64,000 nucleotides of DNA from Cadophora sp. MPI-SDFR-AT-0126 (Eukaryota; Ascomycota; Leotiomycetes; Helotiales; Ploettnerulaceae). The stretch is taken from NCBI GenBank assembly GCA_020747065.1, contig JAGMVK010000019.1:62001-126000 (forward strand), written 5' to 3'. This document shows, in pieces, positions 1 to 11,354 of the stretch. The position numbers and the translations under genes were made by a program. How positions within the stretch are numbered: position 1 is the first letter of the stretch; each line of letters begins with the position of its first letter. The notes below the pieces were generated by a model. That model was not told the origin of the DNA. It saw nothing but the letters and a program-made list of their open reading frames with translations, and did not search any database.

Positions 1-594
1 TAGGGACAACATCTTTCTCTCCTTCAGCAGGTTCCTCTGAAATATCTGTGCCGGACGATTCTGGCGTGGGTGGAAGTGAGGTGTCGGGCCAGTATCCTGA
101 GAAGAATTCTAAGTTTTTAAAGAACTCATAGGCATTTCCTAGGCGAGCGGCTGTCTCTCCTGTTGGAGCTGGTATGCGTCTGATCGTCCTGAAAGCCGCC
201 GTGTTATCTGTGAGCAATTCTTTTTGGCGTTCTCGGTAGGTTTGTACGCCCGGCGAGAGGTGCCCGTTGCTGAGAGGTTGGCGTGTAGCTTCATTAGCTT
301 CTAGCAAGTCTTCTGGTGCTATCTTATTCCACTTCTCTACCGGAGGCAGATAGCTGGGGTCCGGGAGCAGGTCTTGTGGCGATACATCTGAGATCACGTG
401 GACGCCAACAGCTTCGAGGTGAGAGAGCTTGATGTCGGTGACCCTGTGAATAGTCTGTAGGAAGTTGACTAGCGAGACGCCTTCTCGTGTTCGAAGGACT
501 TTCTCGTCTGATTGTGGCGAGCATTGAGGGAATCTGACAGGTGTCGGAGGGGGTATAACCCGTGGCGCCGTGTCCGTTGAAGGTGGGAGAACGC
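1..594 (-). CDS. Partial conserved protein of unknown function (runs off left edge)
   Basis: One minus-strand frame stays open from about 594 down to base 1 with no stop and reads like real protein: EGVSLVNFLQTIHRV, then SPQDLLPDPSYLPPVEKW, then NAYEFFKNLEFFSGYWPD close to the edge. Competing frames over the same DNA are interrupted or low-complexity. There is no ATG at the upstream end of this frame. A plausible splice acceptor (AAACAG, minus strand, ending at 595) suggests 594 is the start of an internal exon and that the true start lies further right, where I could not fix it. The N-terminal part is proline-rich. I do not recognise the function. Codon choice and the aromatic-rich block argue for a real gene; the exon boundary is inferred. 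Confidence 0.6.
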
Positions 595-3500
595 CTGTTT
601 GATAGCACGCGCGTGAGCATCTTGTCTTGGACAGTAGGCATCCTGACCAGAAGGGAATGCTAAGCTTTCAAGATGCCAGAAGAAATGTGCTCTGAAACGC
701 GGACAGACAGATATGGACGGATCGAGGAGCCAACTCTGACAGCTGTCTGAGAGCAACAGACGTCCTGGGGGAGAGGGCCTAACGCATAGTTTGGCATGTA
801 ACGATGTTGCACCAAGCATGAATTGGCTGGCTGGATAGATTGAAATGACTTATGCACACTTGTGCCTAGGACGGACCGACCGACCACTTTACCTTTGAGT
901 TCGATCCGACAAAGCTAACAGCCAGTGGGAGTGTTTTGCTTGATATGCAGTTCAATTAATCAAGCATCGAAAGCAAGAAGTAGACGGACGGGGGCAGGAC
1001 GGGACGAAAGGGGATGATCTGCCTCGCCCTATCCTTTAAACTTTCGTGAGATTTTTGCGTACCGATGTTTCCAAACGCAGCGAACATGGCGGGCGTCTAA
1101 TTTCTAGCTCTGATGTGCTCCTCTTCCTCATCCAGCTGGACGACCACGGTGGCCGGCACTATGCTTTGGTTGGTCTTGGTGGGGTGGTGGGTGGTTGTCG
1201 ATGGCAGAGCGGCGGGAAGATGGTGGCTGGCTATCGTGTACCATTGCCTCCTGTGTGAGGTGCTATTGTAAGATAGTGAAGCGCGCGATACAAGAGAGCC
1301 GTGGCGGCTGGAAAGTGAGGGAGGTCGGTGACGACGTTCTTTGCTGGTTACCTCCCTCCTGGGTACGATACGGTACGGTACGGTACCTATCAACGGTGCC
1401 GCATTAGTTGATGTTGGTGTGTACAGAGGAGGTTAGACGGAATGGAATAGGCACTGCGCCTGTGTTGTCTGTTGTTCATGGGGCGGATAATGTAAAGAAA
1501 GGCACAGAAGCTCGGCTCATCATGCAGCTGCAGCAGGCATCATCCACACACATCACAGCACAGCACAGTACTGTGCTGTACGCCGATGCACCTCATCGCA
1601 TGCCTCCCCTCCTCTTTCGCTTTGCCAATTGCTTGCAGATCCCCTCCTGGCAGTGTCCCGACTTGTGCGTGCCCGCTCCTTACTCGATGGCATAGTCGGA
1701 TGGCCTGAATCCCGTCAAAGCCTCAAGCAGACCTACCTGCCATCCCATGATATTGATATGCATACATCGTGGCAGCATGCCATCGCACACCTACCCGGCT
1801 TGTGCAAGCTTCAGTTATATTAATTTCTATCATGCAAAGCTCCAGAAAGTTCTTAAGATGCACATCCGTCTTCCATTTGTTTTCCACCTGTCTTTTCCAT
1901 TTATCCCACTTCTGCGTGCTCTCCACTACCTGTTGGTCCCTTCTGGAGAGGGGAGAAGGAGGGGGGAACTCGGCATGTCATGGCTCGTCCCAGCACTCTT
2001 GTCTCAACATCCGAACTTTGAGTCTCTCCACTGTTCCGAGACTGGGTACCTGCCTGCATTGTCTGGCCTGGTTTCCACAGTTGAGAAGGAAACAGTTTAA
2101 CCTTAAGGTGATCTCCCGGTCGATGTTTACAACTCAGAAGTCTACGTTACATAACGTTTGGGCCACGGTTGGAAGATGGCTACAGCTGGGATTTCTTTTC
2201 TTTCTCTCTCTGCTACTTTCGGCAGCCTGTGTCTCTCAGTCGGGACATATCTTATGCGATAGACTTCCAACTCGTTTCCCAGACAAGTACATCCCAGTTG
2301 ACGAACAGCGTCACGGACCTCAGTGTTGCGGTGACGTCGAGTTACCCAATTTCACATCGCAGTGTGGAACAATGAGGGGTATCCATGTGGAAGGAGAACT
2401 GCTGTCAATTGTGGGACGTACCGGCAAAGTGCCGCCAATCTGAAGCATGATGGGTAAAAGGCTCCATCGTCGTTATAAGATGGTGGCAGCTGCTATGGTG
2501 AAGAGTTTGAACTTGGCATCAATGTATCACTGCCACCGGAGAAGTACCTCCAGCACACTCACTCAGGGGACAATTATATATCCGGCATTTATCGAGTATC
2601 AAATGCAATATTTTGGTATTGACGTCGAAGCATTCACTGCTTTCCAAACTACTGGTACGGAATTGATACTTAGGTGCTACAGCTTCCAGAGCAAATCGGT
2701 GAACACTAAAGACTGATTTGTTGTTGCATCTCTGCGCATTTGAGATCAAGTGGCGAGCAGCTGTCACTGTCACTTACCAAGGAACATTCCATGTGATACT
2801 TCCATGCCCTTCAGACGACACGTCAGACAGAAGTTATGAGAAGTTGATAGGGCGTTGCCGCACTTGTCATGGCACATGGCCATTCTGCTCGTTCGTTGCG
2901 CCCGAAACCTCCTCTGAACACATCGAAAATTTCATTTCGAAGTCTCGCATTTCGTGTGCATTCAATCTAGCAGCCGGTTCGAACAAGGAGGAAGTTCTTC
3001 TTCTCACATCGAAATCGCCTCAATCAAAATTACTGTCTTCATCACAACTTTTAGGTGTCGGGCCTGAAGATAGAGAGATGATTTTCTAAACGCCAAGGGG
3101 TCGTGCGCGGCTTGGAAGTCCGAAATAGAGGGGGAGCTTGGACTGTGTATGTCAGCAGCCTGTCTTCTTTTGGAGAGCCCCTCGTCTCCCCGCTTTTCTC
3201 TTTACAATGCTGTTCAGACAGGGAAAGGTCGGGTATTCTACTCTACGTTGCAAACATTTTCTCCGCAAAATCAGAGCACATACATACAAACAGCGGCAGC
3301 ACAGCTTCTCTTCCGGATCGCCATTCATATGGGAATGCAAGTTATAACATGCAAGAAGCTCCAGCAGAGGCCTGATATCAAACCTCCATTTGTTCCATGG
3401 CATTGAGGCGGATTGCTCCTTCGCCCAAATAGGCGACCTGTCGCCAGTGCGCGCAAATGCCCCTCGTTAAGCGAACAAATAATGCCCCTGAACAGGGCGC

Positions 3501-3897
3501 CTTTGCGGCGGATTGCGTCTCAACAAATGGGCTGAAACCCGATACAGCCATTACCCTGGTCTCACATCCTCACTTCTTAATTAATTGTCACCCACTCCAG
3601 ACTCACTTCAGAACGCTGGCGTTTGAGGATGGAGATCATGGTTTCTGCCCGCTTCCGCTTCGTCGTCTGTCTCCACCTTGTCGTCTTCCCCTACCAACTT
3701 GATCGAGTGTCAATCTGACAACCTGACCTAACCTTACTTTTTGACTTCCGTTCTTCTTACCTTCGCAAACATCGTCAACATTATGGTTGGGGTGGAGAAC
3801 TGATGGCCTGGGAGCCTCTGTGATTGATACTTTCTTCTTGCTTGCTTTTTGATATACATTCCTTACAGCGACTGGTGTCGCTTTTCATTCCATCATC
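595..3897. other. Long intergenic region, no confident gene
   Basis: This holds the upstream region of the left-edge gene and the probable promoter/leader of the membrane-protein gene at 3898. Open frames here are short, overlapping and often without ATG. One ATG frame (2123-2443) encodes a weakly signal-peptide-like protein; see findings. A perfect 20-bp palindrome lies at 1560-1579 and short GGTAC tandem units near 1370-1387. Confidence 0.6.
1560..1579. repeat. Perfect 20-bp palindrome
   Basis: ACAGCACAGTACTGTGCTGT is its own reverse complement. It follows a CA-rich stretch (CACACATCACAGCACAG), so it may have arisen by local duplication and inversion. No neighbouring gene start is close enough to call it an operator. 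Confidence 0.7.
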
Positions 3898-5919
3898 ATG
3901 TCGAGCCCAAACCTGCCGGCAGGATTTTCTATCACGACTATAGACGGCCAGAGATGTACAGCCGTGCCACGTTCTCTCACGACTTTGACTGGATCTTTGG
4001 CAACAGCAGCGGCAGCGCAACCGCCGACGACTACTACAGAAGTCATTGCTTCGACGACTCCTCCGGCAGCCGTCCCGACGACTTTGGCGACTTCAATTCT
4101 ACAAAATACCATAGCAGATCTCTCAGCTACGACACCCACACCAGCAGCAACTTTGGCTAGCACTCCAGGTTCTAGTGCATTACTTCCTGCTGTACTTACG
4201 AGCTCAATTCAGAGCCCAGTTTCGAGTGGCCCAGTTATCACTTCTGCGATTGCGGCCTCGAAATCAACGACTCCAACGACTTCATCTAGTACACCACTAG
4301 CAGTTGCTCAGAGCGAAGTCACTGCTTCTGCAACTCCAGTCACAGGCGAAAATAATGGAGTCGATTCTACCACTCCCTCGGGGACTACATCTTCACTTCC
4401 CATTTTAGCGACTTCAGCGAACCAGCCAGAGGAGTCATCCGCAGCGTCTGGGATATCTTCCCAGCCGAAACTCACGACCGCACCGGTTATTGGAGGAGTA
4501 TTGGGATCGATGGGATTTATCGCGGTAGTGGCATTGTTATTCTGGTTCTTTAGGAGGAAACGGAAGGCCAGAGAGTCCCTTCTCACACCTTTGACCACTG
4601 GACGACGTAGTTCCTTCTACGACGCAGACGATCGCTCTGTAGGACCCAGTGGACGAGGGAACAAATGGAGGACCGAGTTTGGGTATCAGACGGATCGAGT
4701 ACGGAACGTGGGATCAGATATCAAGGCTGGAATCGTAGCCGTTGGATCATCACTAAAGTCGAAGGTAGTTGGTGAGAGAAGCGACACTCCAAGTGTTAAT
4801 CTGAACAGAGGCAACTCACAGTTCCTTGACGGACCGATCCCTCAACACAGCAGGAACCACTCTTCGCTCTCGAATCCTGCTCATGCCAGCATCAAGGAGA
4901 AAGCCACAGATTGGTGGGAGCGCCTGAGAGAGAAAATGAGTTTCGGATTTGGAAAGAAATCCGAACCAGCAGATCCCTTCGCCGCAGCACGCGGCATGAC
5001 CGAGAAGCGAGCAAATGCCACAGGCTCACCTGATTTTTCAAAGCTCCTAGGAATGGACGATAGAGATCTTCAGATCCAAGCAGAGCGAAGAAGGGCCTCT
5101 CTGGCAGGCAATACGGGATCCCTTCCCCAGCTAGGAAGTCTAGGGTTAAACTTCAACGCCGGCGAAGATCCATTCGCGGACCCGAAGAAGCTTTCCACAA
5201 CAATCAGCAACACCACACCGGGCTGGAAACCTCCTAACGCCAAAGGAGTGAACCCCTTCGCGGATCCAGCACCCAAAGCGAATCCTTTCGCCGACCCAGT
5301 CTCTCGTCCAGATCCAACAATCCCCAAATCCAACACCTACATCGCTGATATCCGTCGCTCACGCGGACAATCAATCGATGCAAACACCACGGCCAACAAC
5401 GCCACAGCGCTGTACAATCGACCTCCCTCAACAGCCGTCCATTCCCGATACCCATCCTCGCTAGCGCCCAGCCGTGACAGTTACCGTGACACGGTCTTCT
5501 CCTCCTTCTCAGCCAACGTACGGAAAGGCAAAGGACGATCCGATCCCTTCGACCTCGAGCGTCCAGAACTCTGGAAACCGCGAGAGTCGAACCTGTACCC
5601 CAGCCCCTTGAACGGCATCAAAGAAGGTGGTAATTCCGGGTCGGCGTATGCCCAAAACCAGAGGATCATCAGTAACGGGACGTTTACTTCTAAATACAGT
5701 AGCGGTGTGTCCTCGTTGGGAGAATGGGGTGATCCTGGACCAGATTTGGGACCAAGTCAGAATAGTAGTATGAGAGGCAACGCAAGTTCGAATGGTGGGA
5801 GTGTGGATTATACGAGTGGGAAGCCAAGTGGGCTGGAGGAGATGGTGAGGGATGGAAGGCCGGTGAGCAGGCAGAGTAGTAAGGCGAGTAGTAAGAATGG
5901 GGTGGGCAAGGCGATGTGA
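3898..5919 (+). CDS. Single-pass plasma-membrane-type protein, S/T-rich ectodomain, NPF/DPF tail
   Basis: 673 aa in one exon. Residues about 1-195 are rich in Ser, Thr, Ala and Pro, as in O-mannosylated fungal surface proteins. A hydrophobic span at about 197-219 (IGGVLGSMGFIAVVALLFWFF) is followed at once by a basic stop-transfer stretch (RRKRKAR), giving an outside N-terminus and a cytoplasmic tail of about 450 residues. The tail carries DPF or NPF tripeptides at about 359, 424, 452, 462 and 549, several in the form NPFADP or DPFADP. In endocytic cargo NPF binds EH domains and DPF binds adaptor ears, so a role as an internalised surface sensor or receptor is possible but inferred. The overall plan resembles Mid2/Wsc-type sensors, but there is no Cys-rich WSC domain and no cleavable signal peptide at this start; an upstream exon cannot be excluded. 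Confidence 0.85.
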   Translation: MSSPNLPAGFSITTIDGQRCTAVPRSLTTLTGSLATAAAAQPPTTTTEVIASTTPPAAVPTTLATSILQNTIADLSATTPTPAATLASTPGSSALLPAVLTSSIQSPVSSGPVITSAIAASKSTTPTTSSSTPLAVAQSEVTASATPVTGENNGVDSTTPSGTTSSLPILATSANQPEESSAASGISSQPKLTTAPVIGGVLGSMGFIAVVALLFWFFRRKRKARESLLTPLTTGRRSSFYDADDRSVGPSGRGNKWRTEFGYQTDRVRNVGSDIKAGIVAVGSSLKSKVVGERSDTPSVNLNRGNSQFLDGPIPQHSRNHSSLSNPAHASIKEKATDWWERLREKMSFGFGKKSEPADPFAAARGMTEKRANATGSPDFSKLLGMDDRDLQIQAERRRASLAGNTGSLPQLGSLGLNFNAGEDPFADPKKLSTTISNTTPGWKPPNAKGVNPFADPAPKANPFADPVSRPDPTIPKSNTYIADIRRSRGQSIDANTTANNATALYNRPPSTAVHSRYPSSLAPSRDSYRDTVFSSFSANVRKGKGRSDPFDLERPELWKPRESNLYPSPLNGIKEGGNSGSAYAQNQRIISNGTFTSKYSSGVSSLGEWGDPGPDLGPSQNSSMRGNASSNGGSVDYTSGKPSGLEEMVRDGRPVSRQSSKASSKNGVGKAM

Positions 5920-6731
5920 GGCGACGGGATGGGACTTGCGTTAACGAGATGTCATGACTGGAATTCTTTTTTCCAAAGCAGAAAAAATCTTGGGGTAAGG
6001 GGAGGAGGCGACAGGTTAACGTTGAGCCGAGCCGAGGGCAGACGGCTGGTTGGTTCGATGTTGGTCATGTGGAGGAAGACTGGCCAGATTGTCTTAATGA
6101 TTGATTGAGGGCTGAATGAGTCGGCGGTGGATCATAATGAAGCTTGATCTTGGTTAGCGAGATCGCTCGTCTTTGTTGGTGGGGGTGAGGTGAAGTCAGC
6201 GATGGGTGGCCCGGTGCATAGGCGTTTGCATTTGCTCTTTTCTTTCAGTTCTTGTACGTTCGTTGGGCAGGCAAAATACCAGGTGGATTGAGGGCAAGGC
6301 TACAAGGGAGTGCGGTGCCGCAGGAACCAATGCCAGCGAGCGATAGGAATCGCTCGCTGCTGTTGGCTCGTAGGGAGCAACAGTGGAGGGGTGAGTGCTC
6401 TGTGATGCAGTAGGTAGCTTCAGCTAGGAAGAAAGTCATTTGTATATTCTTGCGTCTATACTACAGCCCCCTCTGGTCTTCAGTGTCAGCACCGGAAAGA
6501 CGACGGTCTTGCTGGTTTATCATCACTCGGCACTCCTCTCTCCAATCATACCGATCATCTCAACTCATCGCTTCGTCAATCAATCCTCATGAGCTCGTTT
6601 TTTGCCTGCCAAAAGTCACACTTAGTTTCCTTGCTCACAGTCTAGGAAAATCACAACCGCAATGCGCGCAAAGTATGTCAAATCAAGTGTTTAGCAATGC
6701 AGCAACGCAGTAATGGCAACGCAAGGTGGAT
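5920..6731. other. Convergent 3' intergenic region
   Basis: Lies between the stop of the membrane-protein gene (+) and the stop of phosphoglycerate mutase (-). It should contain both 3' UTRs. I see no gene in it. Confidence 0.6.
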
Positions 6732-8696
6732 CTAACTCTTGATGAGGAGACTGTGGCCAGTCATTTCCTCTGGTTGGGTCAAGCCCATAGCCTCGAGGAT
6801 TGTAGGTGCGACATCACCGAGGACGCCGTCAGTCTTCTTCAGGCTCCAACCTTTGGGGGCGTTGGCCATAATAAATGGGACCTTGTTGGTGGTGTGCGAG
6901 GTCTTTGGCTTGCCGTCGGGAAACTTCATTTCCTCGGCGTTGCTGGATGATGTCAGTGCTGGACTCCTGCTTGTGCTTCTCATTGGAACTCACCCGTGAT
7001 CTGAAGTGATGAAAAGAAGATAGCCTTCTTCCTTGCAAGTCTCATAGATGGCCCCAATAGCCTTGTCGGTTGTTGCAACACCGATGACAGCTGCATCGTA
7101 GACACCGGTGTGACCTACCATATCAGGGGGAGCAAAGTTGTTCATAACGAACTCGAACTTGGCCTCCTTGATGCGCTTGCTCACTTGCTTGGCAACGCCA
7201 ATAGCACTCATCTCTGGTGCCAAGTCGTAAGTAGCAACGCTCTTGTTGGATGGGACTAGATCCTGAGATTCATCTCTCTCCTCAAGAGGGAACACCTTCT
7301 CAACGCCACCATTGAAGAAGAATGTGACGTGAGCATACTTCTCGGTCTCAGCAACGTGGACCTGCTTGACACCTTGGGTGCCCAAGGTCTCGGCAAGAAC
7401 ATTGCCCATATGCTGGGGCTTGAAAGCAATCTTGAAGGGGTAGTCGAGCTTGTATTGTGTCATAGTGGTGAGGCTGATGTTCTTTGGGTATGGGAAGTCC
7501 TCCAATGGGGAACGATCATAGTCTCCAAGCAGTTGAGTGATCTCTCGGACACGGTCAGATCGGTAGTTGAAGAAGAATACCTCATCGCCATCTGACAGAT
7601 TTTAGTGGATAACCAGATCAAGTGATTGGGCTTCTTACCCTTGATACGTGCCTCCTTACCGCCAACAATGATTGGCTTCAGGAACTCATCGTTTTCTCCC
7701 TTCTCGTATCTCTCCTTAATAGTCTTGACTGGATCTGTGCTCTCTTCCCCATCACCAACGCACAAGGCATTAAGGCCGACCTCAATTCTCTCCCAACGCT
7801 TATCACGGTCCATGGCATAGTATCTGCCAACAACAGAGGCAATTTCACCAATTCCAATCTCTTTGATCTTGTCCAGCAGTTGTTGCATATAGCCTGCACC
7901 GGACTTTGGGTCGGTGTCTCGTCCGTCTCCGAAGAAGTGGATGTACACATGAGGAATTCCGACCTCCTTAGCGAGCTTCAGGAGAGCATAGAGGTGGTCT
8001 TGTTTGGAGTGCTATTGTCCAATTAGCTCAAAATTCTTTCGGGGGAGAAGCTCAACATACGACACCGCCATCCGAGACCAAACCAGCCAAGTGCAGACGT
8101 CCAGTACCATTTTTAGCCGCATTAAACGTCTCCATGATCACATCGTTCTTGTTCAATTCGTTGTTCTTGATTGTTTGATCGATTCGGACCACATCCTGCC
8201 ATACCACACGCCCAGCACCAATGTTCAAATGTCCGACCTCCGAGTTTCCCATCAATCCCTCGGGAAGTCCGACGGCCAGCGAGGAAGCCTCAAGCTCCGT
8301 ATAGCCATCTGCATCCTTTGCGAAGGCATCCATCACCGGGGTCTCGGCGGCCGCAATTGCATCTCCATCCTTTGGCGACGACTCGCTGGGAATTCCCCAG
8401 CCGTCAATAACAACTACGCCAGACCATAACAATTAGCCATGAAAGCTCCAGATACATAAGGCAGTAGAGGAGAGCCAGGATGTAATCGGGATTCTTCGTC
8501 ATCTGCTGTGGCTCTGGCACAATGCCTTTGGCCCTCGGAGAAGAATTGGTTGAGGAAGAAGCGGACGCCATGTTTGCTCTGCAGAATCGAAGAGGGGCCG
8601 ATGAAGGTACACATATGGAAAAAGACAAAGTTGAGGATACGTGGAATCTTTGGGGGAGACCATACTCAGCACCGCCTTATTCTCAACCTTGACCAT
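6732..8696 (-). CDS. gpmI: 2,3-bisphosphoglycerate-independent phosphoglycerate mutase
   Basis: Interconverts 3- and 2-phosphoglycerate in cytosolic glycolysis and gluconeogenesis. Spliced from five exons: 8666-8696, 8061-8413, 7639-8011, 6994-7591, 6732-6942, giving 521 aa, the usual size of the family. The first exon encodes only MVKVENKAVL and joins across a 252-nt intron to IVIDGWGIPSE, the alkaline-phosphatase-superfamily metal motif. GNSEVGHLNIGAGR holds the catalytic serine that is phosphorylated during turnover. FFGDGRDTDP, FNYRSDRVREI, the metal site SDHGNAEEM and HTTNKVPF are all present in order. It starts 545 bp from MED9, which is divergent. No damage seen; all four junctions restore the frame. 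Confidence 0.97.
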
Positions 8697-9241
8697 TTTC
8701 GCGAGCTTTCGTTTCGCAGGCTATATGATCGATGTTAGGTGTCCCGTCGGGTACTGTAATTAAAAATAGACCCGCTCGATCAGGGGCAATAGACTTCTTA
8801 CTATGAAATGAATCGGATAAGAATTGAGGTCTTCGAGATTCACCGAGTATTGACAGAGAGAGAAGAAGTTTTTTGAGGGATTTTCTCTCTCTTTTGTGAG
8901 TAGAGGCGAGGGCGGTAGAGGGGTTGGATGTTGAGACAAGCTGTAGTGGGGTGTGGGTGGTATGTTGCTTTTCTTTCTGCTGCCCCTCCAACAGATTTCT
9001 GGCAATCGGCGCGATAAGGCTGGAGTGGAGTGGAACTGGATTGTCCCACGTACGTATTTCATCCCTTCCCTTCACCCACTCACTCATCAAACTGCCAACC
9101 ACCTACGTCAATTGATTCGCAAATCACCGCAACTGCAGAAACCGAATCGCGACTAACATCACGAAGCTTTTTGTCACTTCTTGCACCAATATTAGCATAT
9201 CTACCTGCCAACCATTCCGTCGTCATTTAACAACTGCCAAG
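8697..9241. promoter_or_regulatory. Divergent promoter region, phosphoglycerate mutase / MED9
   Basis: 545 bp between two start codons that point away from each other, so it must hold both promoters. No single motif is convincing enough to name. Confidence 0.5.
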
Positions 9242-9697
9242 ATGACGAGCACTCCTCAATCAACATCCCAAGCAGCCTCACTTATGAACCTCCCTGACGG
9301 TCTCTCCCCTGACTCAATCGACATCCTCCCCGTCCTCAGCCAAATACTCGCGCGTCTCCAGACACCCTCAAGCACCTCAGGCGCATCAACAGCTGGCTCA
9401 CCTCCAGCAGCCTCACCCTCACAGGTCACATCTGGCACCGGGCCTCTCAGTATCAAAGACATTCCTACAGCGACGGACGGCATCAAGCATAAGCTGCAGA
9501 AGGCGAGGGTTCTGGTGAAGGAGCTGCCGGATGTGGCGAGGAGTATTAAGGAGCAAGAGGAGGAGATGAGAGAGTTGGAGGAGAGGATAAGGAAGCAGAA
9601 AGAGGTACTTGGGCAGTTGAGAGAGGTGGGATTAGAGATTAAGAGGGAGAGAGAGGCGAGGGAACGTAAGGGGAGTGGAGATGCTATGGAGACTTGA
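9242..9697 (+). CDS. MED9: Mediator complex subunit 9
   Basis: 151 aa, intronless. MED9 (Cse2 in yeast) belongs to the middle module of the nuclear Mediator complex, which links activators to RNA polymerase II. The N-terminal helix SPDSIDILPVLSQILARLQ is followed by a Ser/Ala/Pro-rich linker (about 45-75) and then the family's C-terminal helical block beginning at KDIPTATDGIKHKLQKAR. A charged coiled coil (KEQEEEMRELEERIRKQKEVL) runs almost to the end. This order, short helix, linker, long coiled coil, is that of fungal MED9. The call rests on pattern and family memory, not on a catalytic residue, as the protein is a scaffold. Confidence 0.85.
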   Translation: MTSTPQSTSQAASLMNLPDGLSPDSIDILPVLSQILARLQTPSSTSGASTAGSPPAASPSQVTSGTGPLSIKDIPTATDGIKHKLQKARVLVKELPDVARSIKEQEEEMRELEERIRKQKEVLGQLREVGLEIKREREARERKGSGDAMET

Positions 9698-10084
9698 GGG
9701 AGGCTTTGTGCTGAGAACGAACGCTCGACACTGGTTCGAGCAGAGCCATATGCCTTTTCAGGCAATTATTAGGCCACTACCTCAGGACGTCTTATTGGTG
9801 TATGAGCCCACAATGGACATCGCAGGCAGCTAGCTGTCTTACAGCACCAGCACGAAGGACGACAAAGTGGCCATACAAGTGAGAGAAGCTAGAATGGCTA
9901 CATATATCTGGTCTAGTTGGGGAAACCAGAAGAGGATACAGGCTTCTGTGTATTGGGTATAAGATTGTTGTTACGCAGCAAACCATAAGCTATCAATACC
10001 AAACTCCACCGCTATAGTACATATTTCTGCCAAATTACAACGAGAGCAAACCATGCATTCGTATAATCATTCGCATTGGCCTCA
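9698..10084. other. Convergent 3' intergenic region
   Basis: Between the MED9 stop (+) and the tubulin cofactor C stop (-). Presumably both 3' UTRs; no gene seen. Confidence 0.5.
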
Positions 10085-11354
10085 TTATCTCCCTGGAAGG
10101 TCAATCTTCTTCAAGATATCCTCGAGTCCAACTCCGGGACCTCCTGGAACAACATCCATCCAGACCTCCTCCTTGAGCTTTTTATCGTCTGGCAAGATGC
10201 TCCAGTTTGGACTGTGTTCTGCCTTAAGCCATTTGAAATCATCAACCTGATCCCACTGGTTCTGAGCCGGTGTTTCTGAGATTGTCATCTGACAGCTATT
10301 AGTATTGAAAACAAATCAGCTGCAGATTTGACCTACGTAGCACTTGGGAATTGGAGAAAAGCGAACATTGCTGCAATCCTCAATGATAGGACGACTGGCA
10401 CAGTGTAGATATATGTCCACATTCTTGCAGTCATGCATACGAACCTGCCTGGATGCCACAACGATAATACTATCCTCAACTCCAGTGATATGGGCAGCTC
10501 CAGCTACATGTCCGGCAATAATCAAAGAGTCCTTGATATTTTGAAGGGTAAGTCCGGCAAAAGGTGCGCCATTAGCGGTTGGGACAGACATATCAACGAT
10601 ACACCTATTCAGCTTGGTAAGAGAGCCGGACGCAGTGGCACGAGATGCTGACGAAGGGAGGATGATGTGGAGACGGTGGTGACCTGAAATGTTAACATTG
10701 GTTGCTTGGGAAAAACTTGGTTTTCGGATGGGGCCTGCTGGTGCCTTCGTCATCTCTTCGTTGTAGTTTTTGGGGAATGAGGGGAGGTCGCCGAGCGTGT
10801 CCTTGGAATTGGCTTCACTAGGTGGAGTTTTGAGATGTGCAGGTGTAGTAGCAATGGAAGATTCATTGGATGAGAGGAGGCTTTGGCCGAATCCCGGAGT
10901 CTTGAGACGTTTCTCCTGGGCGAGCTCAGCTGCATCAGTGAGCGATATAGCAGAGTTGTTCTTTTGTTGTTTGAACTGGAATCTTGGCTTCGGCGCAAAT
11001 TTGGTTCGAGCATCTTGAAGTTTCTCCTCTAGGGCTTTGATCGCCTGAAGATAAGGTTAACGGGAGGATGCATGTCTGTATCCTTGGTTTGAGATTTACC
11101 TGTGAGTAAACCCGCTGATCGTAGGCTGGGACAAAGCCCGACGCATCAGAGACTTCATTTGAAAGTCTGGTGATTCCAGAGTTCACATGATCAATAGCAT
11201 CTTGCTTCTCTCCTCCCACTAGGCTGTAGTTCTCAAGCTGTGCAATCTGTTCCTGGAGTTCTGTGCATTCCGCTTGGAAGTGGCGATAGAATCGCTGATT
11301 AATATCCGACTGGGAGATCGTGGAGGGTTTGACAGGTGCCACGGGGGATTCCAT
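10085..11354 (-). CDS. TBCC: Tubulin-binding cofactor C
   Basis: Exons 11100-11354, 10337-11044 and 10085-10288 give 388 aa. TBCC is the GTPase-activating factor that releases assembled alpha/beta-tubulin from the cofactor D/E supercomplex in the cytosol. The N-terminal part (FYRHFQAECTELQEQIAQLENY) is the helical spectrin-like tubulin-binding region. A Ser/Pro-rich linker follows. The C-terminal beta-helix TBCC domain contains NVNISGHHRLHIILP, SVPTANGAPFAGLTLQNIKD and SRQVRMHDCKNVDIYLHC; the Arg of QVRMH matches the arginine finger of the family. The last exon contributes WDQVDDFKWLK, a conserved C-terminal patch. I chose the ATG at 11354; an in-frame ATG six codons upstream (11372) is possible. 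Confidence 0.93.

Noticed and set aside
1769..2443. 224-codon plus-strand frame
   Set aside because: Starts with GTG and most of it is composition-driven; only the part from the ATG at 2123 was kept as a weak candidate.
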